A DNA stretch of 64,000 nt. It comes from Paenibacillus silvae. Its GTDB lineage: Bacteria > Bacillota > Bacilli > Paenibacillales > Paenibacillaceae. The notes below the pieces were generated by a model that was not told the origin of the DNA, made no database searches, and saw nothing but the letters and a program-made list of their open reading frames with translations. Each line of letters opens with the position of its first letter. The first letter of the stretch is position 1. Both the position numbers and the translations under genes were made by a program. Positions 36,080-44,918 of the stretch are shown one piece after another. The DNA is taken from positions 496,001-560,000 of the forward strand of contig NZ_BMFU01000001.1 of the NCBI RefSeq assembly GCF_014639235.1. Direction: 5' to 3'.

Positions 36080-37669
36080 ATGTATACGTTTATCGTTGTA
36101 GATGACGAGCCATTGATTCGTAAAGGTTTGTTGAAAAAACTGGATATCTCGGAACATCCGCTAAGATTGGTGGGCGAAGCCGATAACGGGGCCGATGCGC
36201 TGGAGCTCATTGAATCCTCCAGACCTGACATTGTGTTCACGGATATGCGCATGCCCGAGGTGGACGGAAAATGGTTGATTCGGACCATAGGCCAGCGATA
36301 TCCACATATCAAACTTATCGTTATTAGCGGGCACACCGATTTTGATTATATGCAGGAGGCGATCTCGTCCAAAGTGGTTCAATACTTGCTCAAGCCCTTT
36401 AGCCGGGACGAAGTTCAACATGCTTTACAACAGGCCATTCATATGCTCCAACAGGAGCACTCGCTGAAGCAGGAGGTTGTTCAGCTCACCGTTGAGACAG
36501 AGCAAATGAGAATAGATGCTGATCACCAGACGTTTCTGCATCTGGTGCTGAACTCCCATATGCCTGCGAAACGGCCTGTGTTCCGATCCCGTGAATTCAA
36601 TGCAATCCTGGATGCCGATCAGCTCGTTTTGATGACGATGTATAGTCCTGAACCCTACACAGCCGCACAACTGCCTTCGTTCCCACAAAGTCTATACATC
36701 CCGCATCCCCAATCAGAGCAACTCATGTTTCTGCTCATATATGATCAGGGATGTGCTGCGGAGCGGCTAAAGCAACGATCCATTGAGCATTCAGGACAGA
36801 TTCTGGCAGAATCTGCTACCGAATGTTGCATTGGCGTCAGCTTGCCTCTATCCGATGTGAACGGTATCCGGGAGGCGCATCATCAAACCATTCTGGCTCT
36901 GGATCAACGCTCTATTACCGACTTCGGCAAATATTATATCTATACAGAGCAGCCTCTACCGTTAAATGCCTTGCATTGGGATCGTTCACATGAACTACTG
37001 TTTTTCATCGAAAGCGGCAACGTGTCCAAAGTCAAAGAGTTGATTGCTGATTTCTTTGCCTTTTTCATTCGCCAGCCCGACGCTTTGCTTGCACATCTGA
37101 AGGAACAGTGCCGGGGTATTGTCGCTGAGACCAAACGAATGCTGCAGCAATATTTGCAAAGCGGCAGCGGGATCGGCATAAGTACAAGCAACGGGAATGC
37201 GTCCTCCAGTTTGGAGGCGATGCTGGACATTTCGTTTGATATCGAATCCATACGCCAGTATATAGACAAAGTGCTGTCAGGAACAGCTCTGCTGCTGCAG
37301 GAATATAATCCCTATCGCTCCGAACAGGTCATTGACAACGTCAAGCAGTATATTGATCATCACTATGCGAAAGATTTAACACTGGAATGGGTATCATCTC
37401 TCTTTTATCTGAATCCGAGCTATCTCAGTTACCTGTTCAAAGAGAAGCAAGGCGAGAATTTTACCGATTATATCAACCACCTGCGCATCGAACATGCCAA
37501 ACATACCTTGACCAGCACCGATGACAAAATCTACCGCATCGCCAAGCAGCTCGGTTACGACAACCCCAAATACTTTTTCCGCGTATTTAAAAAAATGACC
37601 GGCTTAACTCCCGAGGAATATCGGAAACAGCACAAAGGAGAGAAAACAAAGAAACCAAGCCCTGAATAA
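36080..37669 (+). CDS. YesN-type response regulator with AraC DNA-binding domain
   Basis: This 529-residue protein has a receiver domain at 1-120: FIVVDDEPLIRKG, phospho-Asp in DIVFTDMRMPEVDG, and Lys in YLLKPFSRDE. A long middle region of about 280 residues follows. The C-terminal AraC-type HTH pair spans about 420-520, with LTLEWVSSLFYLNPSYLSYLFKEKQG and IYRIAKQLGYDNPKYFFRVFKKMTGL. The ATG at 36080 has AGAGGTG upstream. The gene is co-transcribed with the YesM-type kinase and ends in a strong terminator. It most likely activates the divergent sugar ABC operon. A basic tail (GEKTKKP) overlaps the terminator stem. Confidence 0.9.
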   Translation: MYTFIVVDDEPLIRKGLLKKLDISEHPLRLVGEADNGADALELIESSRPDIVFTDMRMPEVDGKWLIRTIGQRYPHIKLIVISGHTDFDYMQEAISSKVVQYLLKPFSRDEVQHALQQAIHMLQQEHSLKQEVVQLTVETEQMRIDADHQTFLHLVLNSHMPAKRPVFRSREFNAILDADQLVLMTMYSPEPYTAAQLPSFPQSLYIPHPQSEQLMFLLIYDQGCAAERLKQRSIEHSGQILAESATECCIGVSLPLSDVNGIREAHHQTILALDQRSITDFGKYYIYTEQPLPLNALHWDRSHELLFFIESGNVSKVKELIADFFAFFIRQPDALLAHLKEQCRGIVAETKRMLQQYLQSGSGIGISTSNGNASSSLEAMLDISFDIESIRQYIDKVLSGTALLLQEYNPYRSEQVIDNVKQYIDHHYAKDLTLEWVSSLFYLNPSYLSYLFKEKQGENFTDYINHLRIEHAKHTLTSTDDKIYRIAKQLGYDNPKYFFRVFKKMTGLTPEEYRKQHKGEKTKKPSPE

Positions 37670-37690
37670 CGGCCTGGTTTCTTTGTTTTG
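37647..37690 (+). terminator. Terminator of the YesM/YesN operon
   Basis: An 11-bp stem (CAAAGAAACCA at 37647-37657 with TGGTTTCTTTG) is followed by TTTTGG. It overlaps the last codons of the response regulator. The 1.15 kb from here to 38845 contains no convincing gene; it holds the repeats listed next. Confidence 0.8.
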
Positions 37691-37953
37691 GACTACCTTG
37701 AGCCCTGGCCTTTCGTCTTTTATCAAGGCCAGAGGCTCTATCAAAGACGTCAGCTCGTGACGTCGGCTCGTATAGGAAAGCCGATTCCACATCGGCACTT
37801 GCTCTGAAGGGAGACTGGTACCACCCTCCGTTAGAATCAACAACCTTACTCCCACATCAAACACGGGCCAGCATGCAAGCAACTTCTCTTCCACCGCCAA
37901 CACTTGGCACGACCGAGCGCCTCATTCCCTTGCTGAGCACGGCTTAACACGCA

Positions 37954-38073
37954 ATTATTTCTCCATACTTTATCTGTGCACCCAAACCACACCATTATTT
38001 CACCAGTACTTTATCTATGCGCCAAACCACACATTTATTTCTCCAAACTTCATCTATGCGCCCAAATCTTCAG
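37954..38073. repeat. 40-bp tandem repeat, three units plus a decayed fourth
   Basis: There are three consecutive 40-bp units (37954-37993, 37994-38033, 38034-38073). They begin ATTATTTCTCCATACTTTAT or a close variant and continue with CTATGCGCCCAAACC. A more diverged unit follows to about 38115. The region 37691-37953 before it shows no gene and no structure that I can name. Confidence 0.8.
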
Positions 38074-38127
38074 CACGTTATTCCTGCGAAACTCCTCCAT
38101 GCACCCACATCATGCCACTCCAAACTC

Positions 38128-38279
38128 TAACGATTCTCAGAAGCCTTAATATAGCGTTTTTATCCCTTCCGAAAATGTAACGAATCCCAGTGACGCTATT
38201 TCCTCCAAAACTAGCAAAAAACGATGAATCCGGGGCAAAAACAAGGAAATAACGTTTCTCAGAATCGTTACATTTTCCA
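38128..38279. repeat. Palindromic intergenic repeat (TGTAACGATTCTGAG type)
   Basis: Two ~35-base arms face each other: 38171-38204 (GAAAATGTAACGA...GACGCTATTTCCT) and 38243-38278 on the other strand (GAAAATGTAACGATTCTGAG...CGTTATTTCCT). They could form a long imperfect hairpin. A third, direct partial copy (TAACGATTCTCAGAAGCC) is at 38128-38155. The family is unrelated in sequence to the 190-bp hairpin element. Confidence 0.7.
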
Positions 38280-38330
38280 GCATACTAAAATCGACCAAAT
38301 AAGCTCTTCTCGATTCGTTAGCCGCAGCAG

Positions 38331-38348
38331 TAGCGGTAGCGGTAGCGG
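38331..38348. repeat. Hexanucleotide TAGCGG repeat
   Basis: There are three exact TAGCGG units followed by a shortened TACGG, about 50 bases after the palindromic repeat. A short array like this can vary in copy number. There is no reading frame or promoter around it. Confidence 0.7.
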
Positions 38349-38466
38349 TACGGTTCACCCACACTACTCCCTCAAAAAGTTATCTCATCATACTGACCCA
38401 TCGCCGCGACAACCCAACCTATGCGGGCTCCCCTCCCCCTCCCATCTCAGCCTACAGCACCACAGC

Positions 38467-38509
38467 AAAAAGGCATTCCATCGAGTCACAGATGACTGAT
38501 AGAATGCCC
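38467..38509 (-). terminator. Terminator-like hairpin downstream of the SpoVIF-like gene
   Basis: An 11-position stem (GGCATTCCATC with GATAGAATGCC, one mismatch) is followed by TTTTTGC on the minus strand. It lies about 335 bp past the SpoVIF-like gene, beyond hairpin element F, and is the first terminator found in that direction. Confidence 0.65.
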
Positions 38510-38560
38510 TTATGCCCTTCACACATTGCTAATCTCCTTGAATGTTATGCGGCCTTTCAA

Positions 38561-38768
38561 CAGAATGTTCGTTCACACAACAACGGAGAGGACAGAACCC
38601 TTCTGAAGAAGCGAGGCGGGCGCCTGAAAGCTTTCTCCAAGAAAGAAAGCTTCCTCGGAAGCATCATCACGCCTTTATCCCCGGATTTTCACCCGTATAA
38701 GGAGTAATTCCAAAAATCCGGGGATAACACGCCACCTCGTGCCTGGATGTTCAATGCCTTATTGTCTG
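38561..38768. repeat. Dispersed hairpin element, copy F (opposite orientation)
   Basis: Read on the minus strand it shows GTTATCCCCGGATTTT and, after a loop, AAAATCCGGGGATAAAGGCG. CCTCGCTTCTTCAG and GTTCTGTCCTCTCCGTT follow. The central stem is perfect here over 15 bp. About 45 extra bases, themselves a hairpin (GAAAGCTTTC type), are inserted after the AAAGGCG block. The left arm is shortened, so the boundaries are approximate. It is the only copy in this orientation. Confidence 0.75.
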
Positions 38769-38844
38769 TGAGCAGAGCGATTGGGCCTTGTGCCCGTGTA
38801 AAGAAGGAGCCCTTTTTTCGAAGCGCCACACATCACATTCAAGC

Positions 38845-39132
38845 CTACCTAAACATGCCCCACAGCTTGATCAAATGGAACGTGTTGTTGGGATCAATCT
38901 TCTGTGCGATGACAAAGGCGACAAACTGCTCCTCCTGTGCAGGGGTAAAGTGCTCATTCATAATGACTGCGGAGGATTTGATCAGCCTGCGAACCTTCGC
39001 TTTATCCTGCAGATCGGACTTGGTCACGCCATCAATCAGCTTTTTGATGCGTTCTTTGACCGCAGGATTTTTCATCTTTAGTTTGATCCGCTCCACCAGC
39101 TGCGGACTGATTCCGTATTGTTGATAACCCAA
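38845..39132 (-). CDS. SpoVIF-like (stage VI sporulation protein F family) small protein
   Basis: This 95-residue, helix-rich, basic protein has VERIKLKMKNPAVKERIKKLI, GVTKSDLQDKAKVRRLIKSSA, then TPAQEEQFVAFVIAQKID and a short C-terminal helix. The spacing of helices and the LQDKAKVRRLI / QEEQFVAFVI pattern agree with the SpoVIF family (Bacillus YjcC), which is made in the mother cell and needed for coat assembly. The start is a TTG at 39132 with GGGAGG about 11 bases upstream; the ATG-opened longer frame has no ribosome-binding site. It follows recG on the same strand after 84 bp. Confidence 0.65.
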   Translation of the reverse strand: MGYQQYGISPQLVERIKLKMKNPAVKERIKKLIDGVTKSDLQDKAKVRRLIKSSAVIMNEHFTPAQEEQFVAFVIAQKIDPNNTFHLIKLWGMFR

Positions 39133-39216
39133 AACGTACAGCACCTCCCAAAAAAATGAACTCACTTCTTATTCATATGTCGGGAGGGCTTGGTCACTTG
39201 TCACTTTTTAATTTGG

Positions 39217-41262
39217 TTAATCAATCAGATCGCCCTTAAACACCTGCTGCTCCTGAAGAAAATCACGCAAAGGTGCGTAATCCACCGATGTCCAGAACGT
39301 GGCATCCGCGATCAACGCAGACACATCATCTCTGGCCTGCTCCAGTACAGCAAAATCCGCTACCATGTCGGCCAAACGGAATTCGGGCAATCCACTCTGT
39401 TTAGTACCAAAGAAATCCCCCGGCCCCCGCAGGTCCAGATCGCGTCGCGACACCTCGAAGCCATCCTCGGTTTCGGTCATGACCTTCATGCGCTCCTGTC
39501 CAACCTCGGTCTTGGGATCAGCGATGAGCACACAGTACGATGCATGCGCACCACGACCCACACGGCCGCGGAGCTGATGCAGCTGAGACAAACCGAACCG
39601 ATCCGCATCCATAATCACCATCAACGTGGCATTCGGTACATCGACGCCGACTTCCACTACCGTCGTGGACACCAGCAGCTGAATATCATTATTGTAGAAG
39701 TCTCGCATCATTTCTTCTTTTTCCGCAGCAGTCATGCGGCCATGCAGCAGTCCTACTCTATATTTCGGGAAATTCTGCTGCATCTGCATATGCAGATCAA
39801 TGGCATTCTGCACATCCAGCTTCTCCGATTCTTCAATGAGCGGACAGATCAGATAAGCCTGGCGACCCTGGTCCACCTCTCTGGAGATAAAACCAAGCAC
39901 ACGCTCCATCATGTCATGCTTCACCCAATAGGTAGAGATCGGAATCCGTCCCTTTGGCCGCTCCGATATGGTGGATACCTCAATATCTCCAAAAGCCGTA
40001 ATCGCAAGCGTCCGTGGAATCGGCGTAGCTGTCATTGTTAACACATCAGGATTATACCCTTTACGTCTCAAAACGCTGCGCTGATTCACCCCGAAGCGGT
40101 GCTGCTCGTCCGTTACCACAAGGCCCAGCTCCCGGAAGAAGACATCCTCCTGGATCAGGGCGTGTGTACCCACAACAATATCGAGCATGCCCATCTGCAA
40201 TGAGGCAATCAGATCCTTGCGTTTGCGCCCGTTCACACTTCCCGTTAACAGCCCCACCGTAACACCAAACGGTTCAAACAGCCTCTGCAACGAACGCATA
40301 TGCTGCTCTGCCAGAATTTCAGTAGGCACCATGAGAGCCCCCTGAAAGCCTGATCGCACAGTTGTATAGAGCGCAATGGCTGCAATTACCGTTTTACCAG
40401 AGCCTACGTCCCCCTGCAGCAGTCGATTCATCGCATAGGGCGAACGCATATCATGCAATATTTCAAGCTCAACCTTCTTCTGTGCAACCGTAAGCTCGAA
40501 TGGCAGACTTCGAACAAACTCACGGATTGTTGTATTGTCCGTCGTATGCACCATGCCATCCATCCGATTCCGATTCAGTGCACGGAACGCCTGCATTTTA
40601 AGCTGGAATAGAAATAATTCCTCATAGACCATCCGCTGTCTGGCTCGCTGGCCCTCCTGATTGTCCTGCGGACGATGAATACCGGCAATGGCCTGCTTAC
40701 GCGGCATGAAATTATATTTTTTGATCAAGGAATGAGGCAGAATCTCGGGAATCATATCCCCGTATTGAATTAAGCCCTGGTTAATCGTCTTGCGCATCCA
40801 CTGCTGCGTCAGCTTGCCCGTGACGGAATAAACTGGCTGCAATGTGCCAGAGCGTCCATCTCCTTTATCCGGAAACTCCGAGTCAGATACCGTAAGCTGC
40901 ATCCGCTTCTGCTCCCATTTACCGGTAAGCACAATTTCCCGATTAGGCGTAAGCTGGTCCTTGAGAAAATGGCGGTTAAACCACGTTGCCGTAATCATCC
41001 ACTCTTCCGTCATAATTTTGCAGGTCAGACGTGACTTCTTGCCGTAACGCTGCAGCACGGGAACCCCCATAACTTGTCCCTGTACCGTAATTTTGTCTCC
41101 GTCCTTGACCTCACTCAGCGAACGCAGACGATAATCTTCGTAACGAAACGGATAATACTCTAACAGGTCTCTCACACTAGAGATGCCAAAGGCGTGAAGC
41201 TCTCCCTCTCTGAGAGCACTCACGCCGTTAATTTGTTTCACTGATATATCTTCAAGCTTCAT
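39217..41262 (-). CDS. recG: ATP-dependent DNA helicase RecG
   Basis: This 681-residue protein has an N-terminal wedge/OB domain (about 50-150). A superfamily 2 helicase core follows, with Walker A GDVGSGKT, a DEQH box (VVTDEQHRFGV), TATPIPRTL, GRMTAAEKE, and motif VI QLRGRVGRG. The C-terminal RecG motif LDLRGPGDFFGTKQSG is present. RecG remodels stalled replication forks and Holliday junctions. Length and position downstream of fakA and degV match Firmicutes. The start has GAGGG eight bases upstream. Confidence 0.97.
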   Translation of the reverse strand: MKLEDISVKQINGVSALREGELHAFGISSVRDLLEYYPFRYEDYRLRSLSEVKDGDKITVQGQVMGVPVLQRYGKKSRLTCKIMTEEWMITATWFNRHFLKDQLTPNREIVLTGKWEQKRMQLTVSDSEFPDKGDGRSGTLQPVYSVTGKLTQQWMRKTINQGLIQYGDMIPEILPHSLIKKYNFMPRKQAIAGIHRPQDNQEGQRARQRMVYEELFLFQLKMQAFRALNRNRMDGMVHTTDNTTIREFVRSLPFELTVAQKKVELEILHDMRSPYAMNRLLQGDVGSGKTVIAAIALYTTVRSGFQGALMVPTEILAEQHMRSLQRLFEPFGVTVGLLTGSVNGRKRKDLIASLQMGMLDIVVGTHALIQEDVFFRELGLVVTDEQHRFGVNQRSVLRRKGYNPDVLTMTATPIPRTLAITAFGDIEVSTISERPKGRIPISTYWVKHDMMERVLGFISREVDQGRQAYLICPLIEESEKLDVQNAIDLHMQMQQNFPKYRVGLLHGRMTAAEKEEMMRDFYNNDIQLLVSTTVVEVGVDVPNATLMVIMDADRFGLSQLHQLRGRVGRGAHASYCVLIADPKTEVGQERMKVMTETEDGFEVSRRDLDLRGPGDFFGTKQSGLPEFRLADMVADFAVLEQARDDVSALIADATFWTSVDYAPLRDFLQEQQVFKGDLID

Positions 41263-41273
41263 GTCTTAATCCC

Positions 41274-42137
41274 TCATTCCGGAACAGGCCACATAAAGAT
41301 CGCAATGACACCGGGTCCCACATGGCTGCCGATGACGGCCCCGATATTGGTATAGATCACTTCATTAAGTGTAAAATGACTCCTTAACTGTTCAGCACAA
41401 GCTGCTGCCGATGCAGGATCAGCGGTATGACCTACCGCAACGTTGACCCGTTTTCCAGCCAGATCCTTCTGGAACAGCTCAATGATACGTGCCATTGCCT
41501 TTTTATGGCCTCTGACTTTCTCTACAGCGTAGATGATGCCCTCTTCATCAATAGACAGGATCGGTTTAATGTTAAGCAGCGTTCCCAGTATAGCCGAGGC
41601 CTTGCCAATCCGTCCGCCCTTCTGCAGATACTCCAGCGTATCCACCAGAAAAAACAGCTTGCGGGATTGCTGCATCTCCTCAACAGCAGCTGAAATCTCA
41701 GCTACAGACTTGCCTTGTTCGGCAAGCTCGGCAGCATGTACAACCATTAAACCATACCCGTAGGAAGCCGATTTTGAATCAATGACCGTAAGATCGGCTT
41801 CACGTTCCAGAAGAGACTTGCCGAGCATCGCCGATTGATACGTACCGCTCATGCCCGAAGACAGGTGTATGGAAACAATTGGTCTGTCCGGATTTTCATC
41901 CAGCAATCGCTGGTATACGCTCATGAAATCCGTAGGAGAAGGCTGCGAAGTTGTAGGCAGCACAGTGCTCTGCCTCAGCTTGTCGTAGAACTGCTCCGAA
42001 GTCAGCTCCACCCCGTCCGCATAGTTTTCTTCCCCGAACAACACACGCAGCGAAACCACATGTATATCGTATTTACGAATCAGTTCCTCAGGAATATCCG
42101 CTGTACTGTCCGTTACAATCGCAACTTTGTGGTTCAT
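41274..42137 (-). CDS. DegV-family fatty-acid-binding protein
   Basis: This 287-residue protein has the DegV signatures: VAIVTDSTADIPEELI at the N-terminus, TTSQPSPTDFM, and SIHLSSGMSGTYQSAMLG around the conserved Ser that contacts the fatty-acid carboxylate. VIDSKSASYGYGLMVVHAAEL and a C-terminal GAVIGSHVGPG follow. DegV (FakB) proteins present fatty acids to the kinase FakA, whose gene is immediately upstream. The ATG at 42137 is chosen over the one at 42143 because GAGGAGG is correctly spaced. It is 11 bp from recG. Confidence 0.93.
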   Translation of the reverse strand: MNHKVAIVTDSTADIPEELIRKYDIHVVSLRVLFGEENYADGVELTSEQFYDKLRQSTVLPTTSQPSPTDFMSVYQRLLDENPDRPIVSIHLSSGMSGTYQSAMLGKSLLEREADLTVIDSKSASYGYGLMVVHAAELAEQGKSVAEISAAVEEMQQSRKLFFLVDTLEYLQKGGRIGKASAILGTLLNIKPILSIDEEGIIYAVEKVRGHKKAMARIIELFQKDLAGKRVNVAVGHTADPASAAACAEQLRSHFTLNEVIYTNIGAVIGSHVGPGVIAIFMWPVPE

Positions 42138-42238
42138 GTGCATTCCTCCTCTTCACCCAAAGTACAATGGAGCCTTTTTCAGCAAACCATCTGTCAGCAC
42201 CATAAAGTGCAATAATCGGTTTGTGTTTCCAGCTTGAC

Positions 42239-44032
42239 TCAGGACTCGACAGAGAACAGATAATAATACACAGGCTGTCCTCCCTGATGCACCTCAACCT
42301 CAGCAGCCGGATACTGCTCTTCCAGCCATGCAGCCAAAGCACCGGTCACCTCGGGATCAGCCTCTTCTCCTTCAAGAATCGTAACGACTTCATCCCCGCT
42401 CTCCAGCATTTGTGCAAGCAGCCCTTCACAAGCACGAAGCATGCTCTCGTCTGTTGCAACAATTTTGGAGTTATGAATACCGATATAGTGTCCCGCCTTG
42501 ATATCCAGCTCATCATACTGCGTATCCCGAACGGCATGAGTTACTTGACCGGACTGTACACGGCTGATCGCTTCCAGCATCTGATCCCGATTAGTTTCAG
42601 CAGACTCGTCCTCCTGGAAAGCAAAAGCAGCAGCCATGCCTTGTGGAATGGTCTTGCTTGGAATAACCGTAATACGGCGTTCGTCCTCCAGCAGTTCACG
42701 AGCCTGTTCAGCAGCAAGTACAATGTTGGAGTTGTTAGGCAAAATAAACACCTGTTCTGCAGCGATCGAACGCACCGCTTTGACAAAGTCCTCTGTGCTT
42801 GGATTCATCGTCTGTCCACCTGACAGAACGATATCCACTCCCAGGCTTTTGAAAATCTCGGCTATACCATCGCCGGAAGACACCGCAATAAAACCGTAAG
42901 GTGCCATTTCATCCGCCGGCAACACCGCTTCTTCAAGTGTGCTTGTCTTTTCTTGAGGTATATCAGCAAACAAATCAGGCGAAGCTGCCCCGTCCATGCC
43001 CGCAGTCAACAGATCACGATGCTGCTCGCGCATATTCAAAATATGAATCTGTGTAATCTCGCCATATTTCAAAGCCAGATTTAATACATCACCAGGTGTT
43101 TTGGAATGAACATGCACCTTGATCACTTCATCATCTGCAATGATGATGATAGAATCTCCATTTATTGACAGCGCTTTCCGGAACGTCTCATCATCAAAAG
43201 CTGTTCCGGCATTTTCTCCAAGCTCGCGGTTAATAAAGAACTCCATGTCATACAGAAATTCAATATCTTCCGTTTCCAGACGGGCTTGAGCAGACAACGG
43301 CATCTCTGGAGCAATAACCTGTGCCGCCTTCGTTGTCACCGGCTCTGGCTGTGCAGACGGTTTCACAGCTGCTGACGGAACAGACTCTTTTTGTATCATA
43401 GATCGTGAACCACCCTCACGAAGCAGCACTTCCATAAATCCTTCATAAATATATACAAGCCCCTGACCGCCTGAATCGACCACACCAACCTGCTTTAATA
43501 CAGGCAGCATTTCCGGAGTCATCGCCAGTGCTTCTTTTGCTTTTATTAGAACTTCATTCATTAATTCAGTTATATCATTCGTCCGTCTTGCATAGTAGGT
43601 GGCATGTTTCGCCGCTTCCTTGGCTACGGTAAGAATGGTGCCTTCTACGGGTTTCACTACAGCTTTGTAAGCTGCGTCCACACCATTTTGCAGGGCGGCA
43701 GCAAATTGAATTGTATTCAATTCCTCATGCGCAGCTGCTGAACGGCTAAATCCACGGAACAATTGGGATAAAATAACCCCGGAGTTACCGCGTGCCCCCA
43801 TAAGCAGGCCTTTGGATAAAATTCCGGCAGCTTCTCCGATGGAGGCAGAGCTTTTCCTTTTAATCTCTGCAACACCGGCAGTCATTGTCAAATTCATGTT
43901 TGTTCCCGTATCGCCATCCGGCACCGGGAAAACATTCAGGGAATTGACATGTTCTGCGTGCTGCCCTAGTTGTTCCGCTCCGGCAATGACCATTGCGGTG
44001 AAATCTGTTCCATTTAAAGAACGTATACTCAA
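42239..44032 (-). CDS. fakA: Fatty acid kinase FakA (YloV, DAK2 domain)
   Basis: This 597-residue protein has an N-terminal DAK2/DhaL ATP-binding domain (VFPVPDGDTGTNMNLTM, GARGNSGVILSQLFRGF). A middle domain includes VHVHSKTPGDVLNLAL, and the C-terminal domain is DegV-like. FakA phosphorylates FakB-bound fatty acids, feeding exogenous fatty acids into phospholipids. I take a TTG at 44032 as the start (SIRSLNG next) because AGGGG lies nine bases upstream; the ATG-opened frame has none. The usual upstream gene yloU (Asp23 family) is missing here. Confidence 0.92.
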   Translation of the reverse strand: MSIRSLNGTDFTAMVIAGAEQLGQHAEHVNSLNVFPVPDGDTGTNMNLTMTAGVAEIKRKSSASIGEAAGILSKGLLMGARGNSGVILSQLFRGFSRSAAAHEELNTIQFAAALQNGVDAAYKAVVKPVEGTILTVAKEAAKHATYYARRTNDITELMNEVLIKAKEALAMTPEMLPVLKQVGVVDSGGQGLVYIYEGFMEVLLREGGSRSMIQKESVPSAAVKPSAQPEPVTTKAAQVIAPEMPLSAQARLETEDIEFLYDMEFFINRELGENAGTAFDDETFRKALSINGDSIIIIADDEVIKVHVHSKTPGDVLNLALKYGEITQIHILNMREQHRDLLTAGMDGAASPDLFADIPQEKTSTLEEAVLPADEMAPYGFIAVSSGDGIAEIFKSLGVDIVLSGGQTMNPSTEDFVKAVRSIAAEQVFILPNNSNIVLAAEQARELLEDERRITVIPSKTIPQGMAAAFAFQEDESAETNRDQMLEAISRVQSGQVTHAVRDTQYDELDIKAGHYIGIHNSKIVATDESMLRACEGLLAQMLESGDEVVTILEGEEADPEVTGALAAWLEEQYPAAEVEVHQGGQPVYYYLFSVES

Positions 44033-44459
44033 GTGAGAATTCCCCTTCCTAGCTTGATACACGAACATCTTGCACCAAGAATCATTTTGGTCTGTTCATG
44101 CGTAAACGCATCTGCGTTATTCTTCGTCCATACCTTGTCCGGCACAGGCATATTATACAACATGTCAGCCGGGTAAACGGTCTGGGCGGCCGGGCTACCA
44201 ATATCCTGCATTCTCTGCAACCCGTTTGCGGGCATAGGGATATGCACCGGTATCAGAAGCCGACATGAATGCCGCATGGAGACTGGTGCCAGTGATGGAA
44301 TGCCGCATCTCACAGCGTTGCCAAAAAAGCAAACCTCCAACCTCTACGTACGGTTTTTTCTCCGGCTTCCCGCGGCAACAGCCTGTTCATGGCTGTACTA
44401 TGGACTATTCAACATTGTACTATATTAGACAAGAGAAATAAATAAAGTTTTTGGATCAG
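44033..44459. other. Gene-free region between fakA and rpmB
   Basis: These 430 bases, plus the rpmB leader, lie between the divergent genes fakA and rpmB. A 103-codon minus-strand frame (44029-44340) overlaps the fakA start. It has no recognisable domain and no ribosome-binding site, so I do not call it. Bacillus has yloU (Asp23/Gls24) here; no such sequence is visible in any frame. The minus strand probably carries the fakA promoter around 44400-44420 (TACAAT), with a leader of several hundred bases. Confidence 0.5.
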
Positions 44460-44489
44460 TTGACGAAGCTTTTTTAATTATGATATTAT
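44460..44489 (+). promoter_or_regulatory. Sigma-A promoter of rpmB
   Basis: TTGACG (44460-44465) and TATTAT (44484-44489) are 18 bases apart. Transcription would start near 44497, giving rpmB a leader of about 170 bases. The leader contains a small GCCGG/CCGGC hairpin (CCGGCCATGCCGG) and a GATCTCAGGGTCAGG segment. Ribosomal protein leaders often bind the protein product, but I cannot match this to a known leader class. Confidence 0.7.
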
Positions 44490-44666
44490 ATTCAAGTATT
44501 GTTTTATGCAGGTTAAGTAATGGAAATGATCCGGCCATGCCGGCTTGAACAACGCCATTAGCTACTGAAGCCTGATCTCAGGGTCAGGAAAGAACAATTG
44601 AGTCCTTATGGAATGACGTTCGTCTCTCCGAAGGCACTGGTTATTTTAGGATAGGAGGTGTAATCT

Positions 44667-44855
44667 ATGTCTCGCAAATGTTATGTGACAGGTAAGAAAC
44701 CGGGCACCGGTAACCACGTATCCCACGCTAACAACCGTAACCGTCGTTCTTGGGGCGTAAACGTTCAGAAGGTCCGCATTCTCGTGAACGGCAAACCGAA
44801 ACGTGTATACGTAAGCACCCGTGCACTGAAAGCCGGTAAAGTGACTCGCGTATAA
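44667..44855 (+). CDS. rpmB: 50S ribosomal protein L28
   Basis: This 62-residue basic protein matches bL28: [22 protein letters not shown], then [13 protein letters not shown] and [15 protein letters not shown] perfect TAGGAGGTG lies eight bases before the ATG. It lacks the zinc-binding Cys pairs of C+ paralogues; only one Cys is present. It is transcribed opposite to its neighbours spoVM and fakA, as in Bacillus. Confidence 0.97.
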   Translation: MSRKCYVTGKKPGTGNHVSHANNRNRRSWGVNVQKVRILVNGKPKRVYVSTRALKAGKVTRV

Positions 44856-44885
44856 TCACGCAAAGCTACTATAAATCGGATAAGC

Positions 44886-44918
44886 AAAAAGCACCTTGTT
44901 CCTTGCAGGTGCTTTTTT
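44886..44918. terminator. Terminator of rpmB, possibly bidirectional
   Basis: AAAAAGCACC and GGTGCTTTTTT form a stem with T-runs on both strands. It lies 30 bp past rpmB and about 220 bp past spoVM on the other strand. The sequence between here and 45138 shows no gene that I can support. Confidence 0.85.

Noticed and set aside
39217..40041. Long plus-strand frames within recG, priA, yitJ and other genes
   Set aside because: They are shadows of well-supported minus-strand genes and show no domain features.
44029..44340. 103-codon minus-strand gene upstream of fakA
   Set aside because: It overlaps the fakA start, lacks a ribosome-binding site and does not resemble YloU or any family I know.
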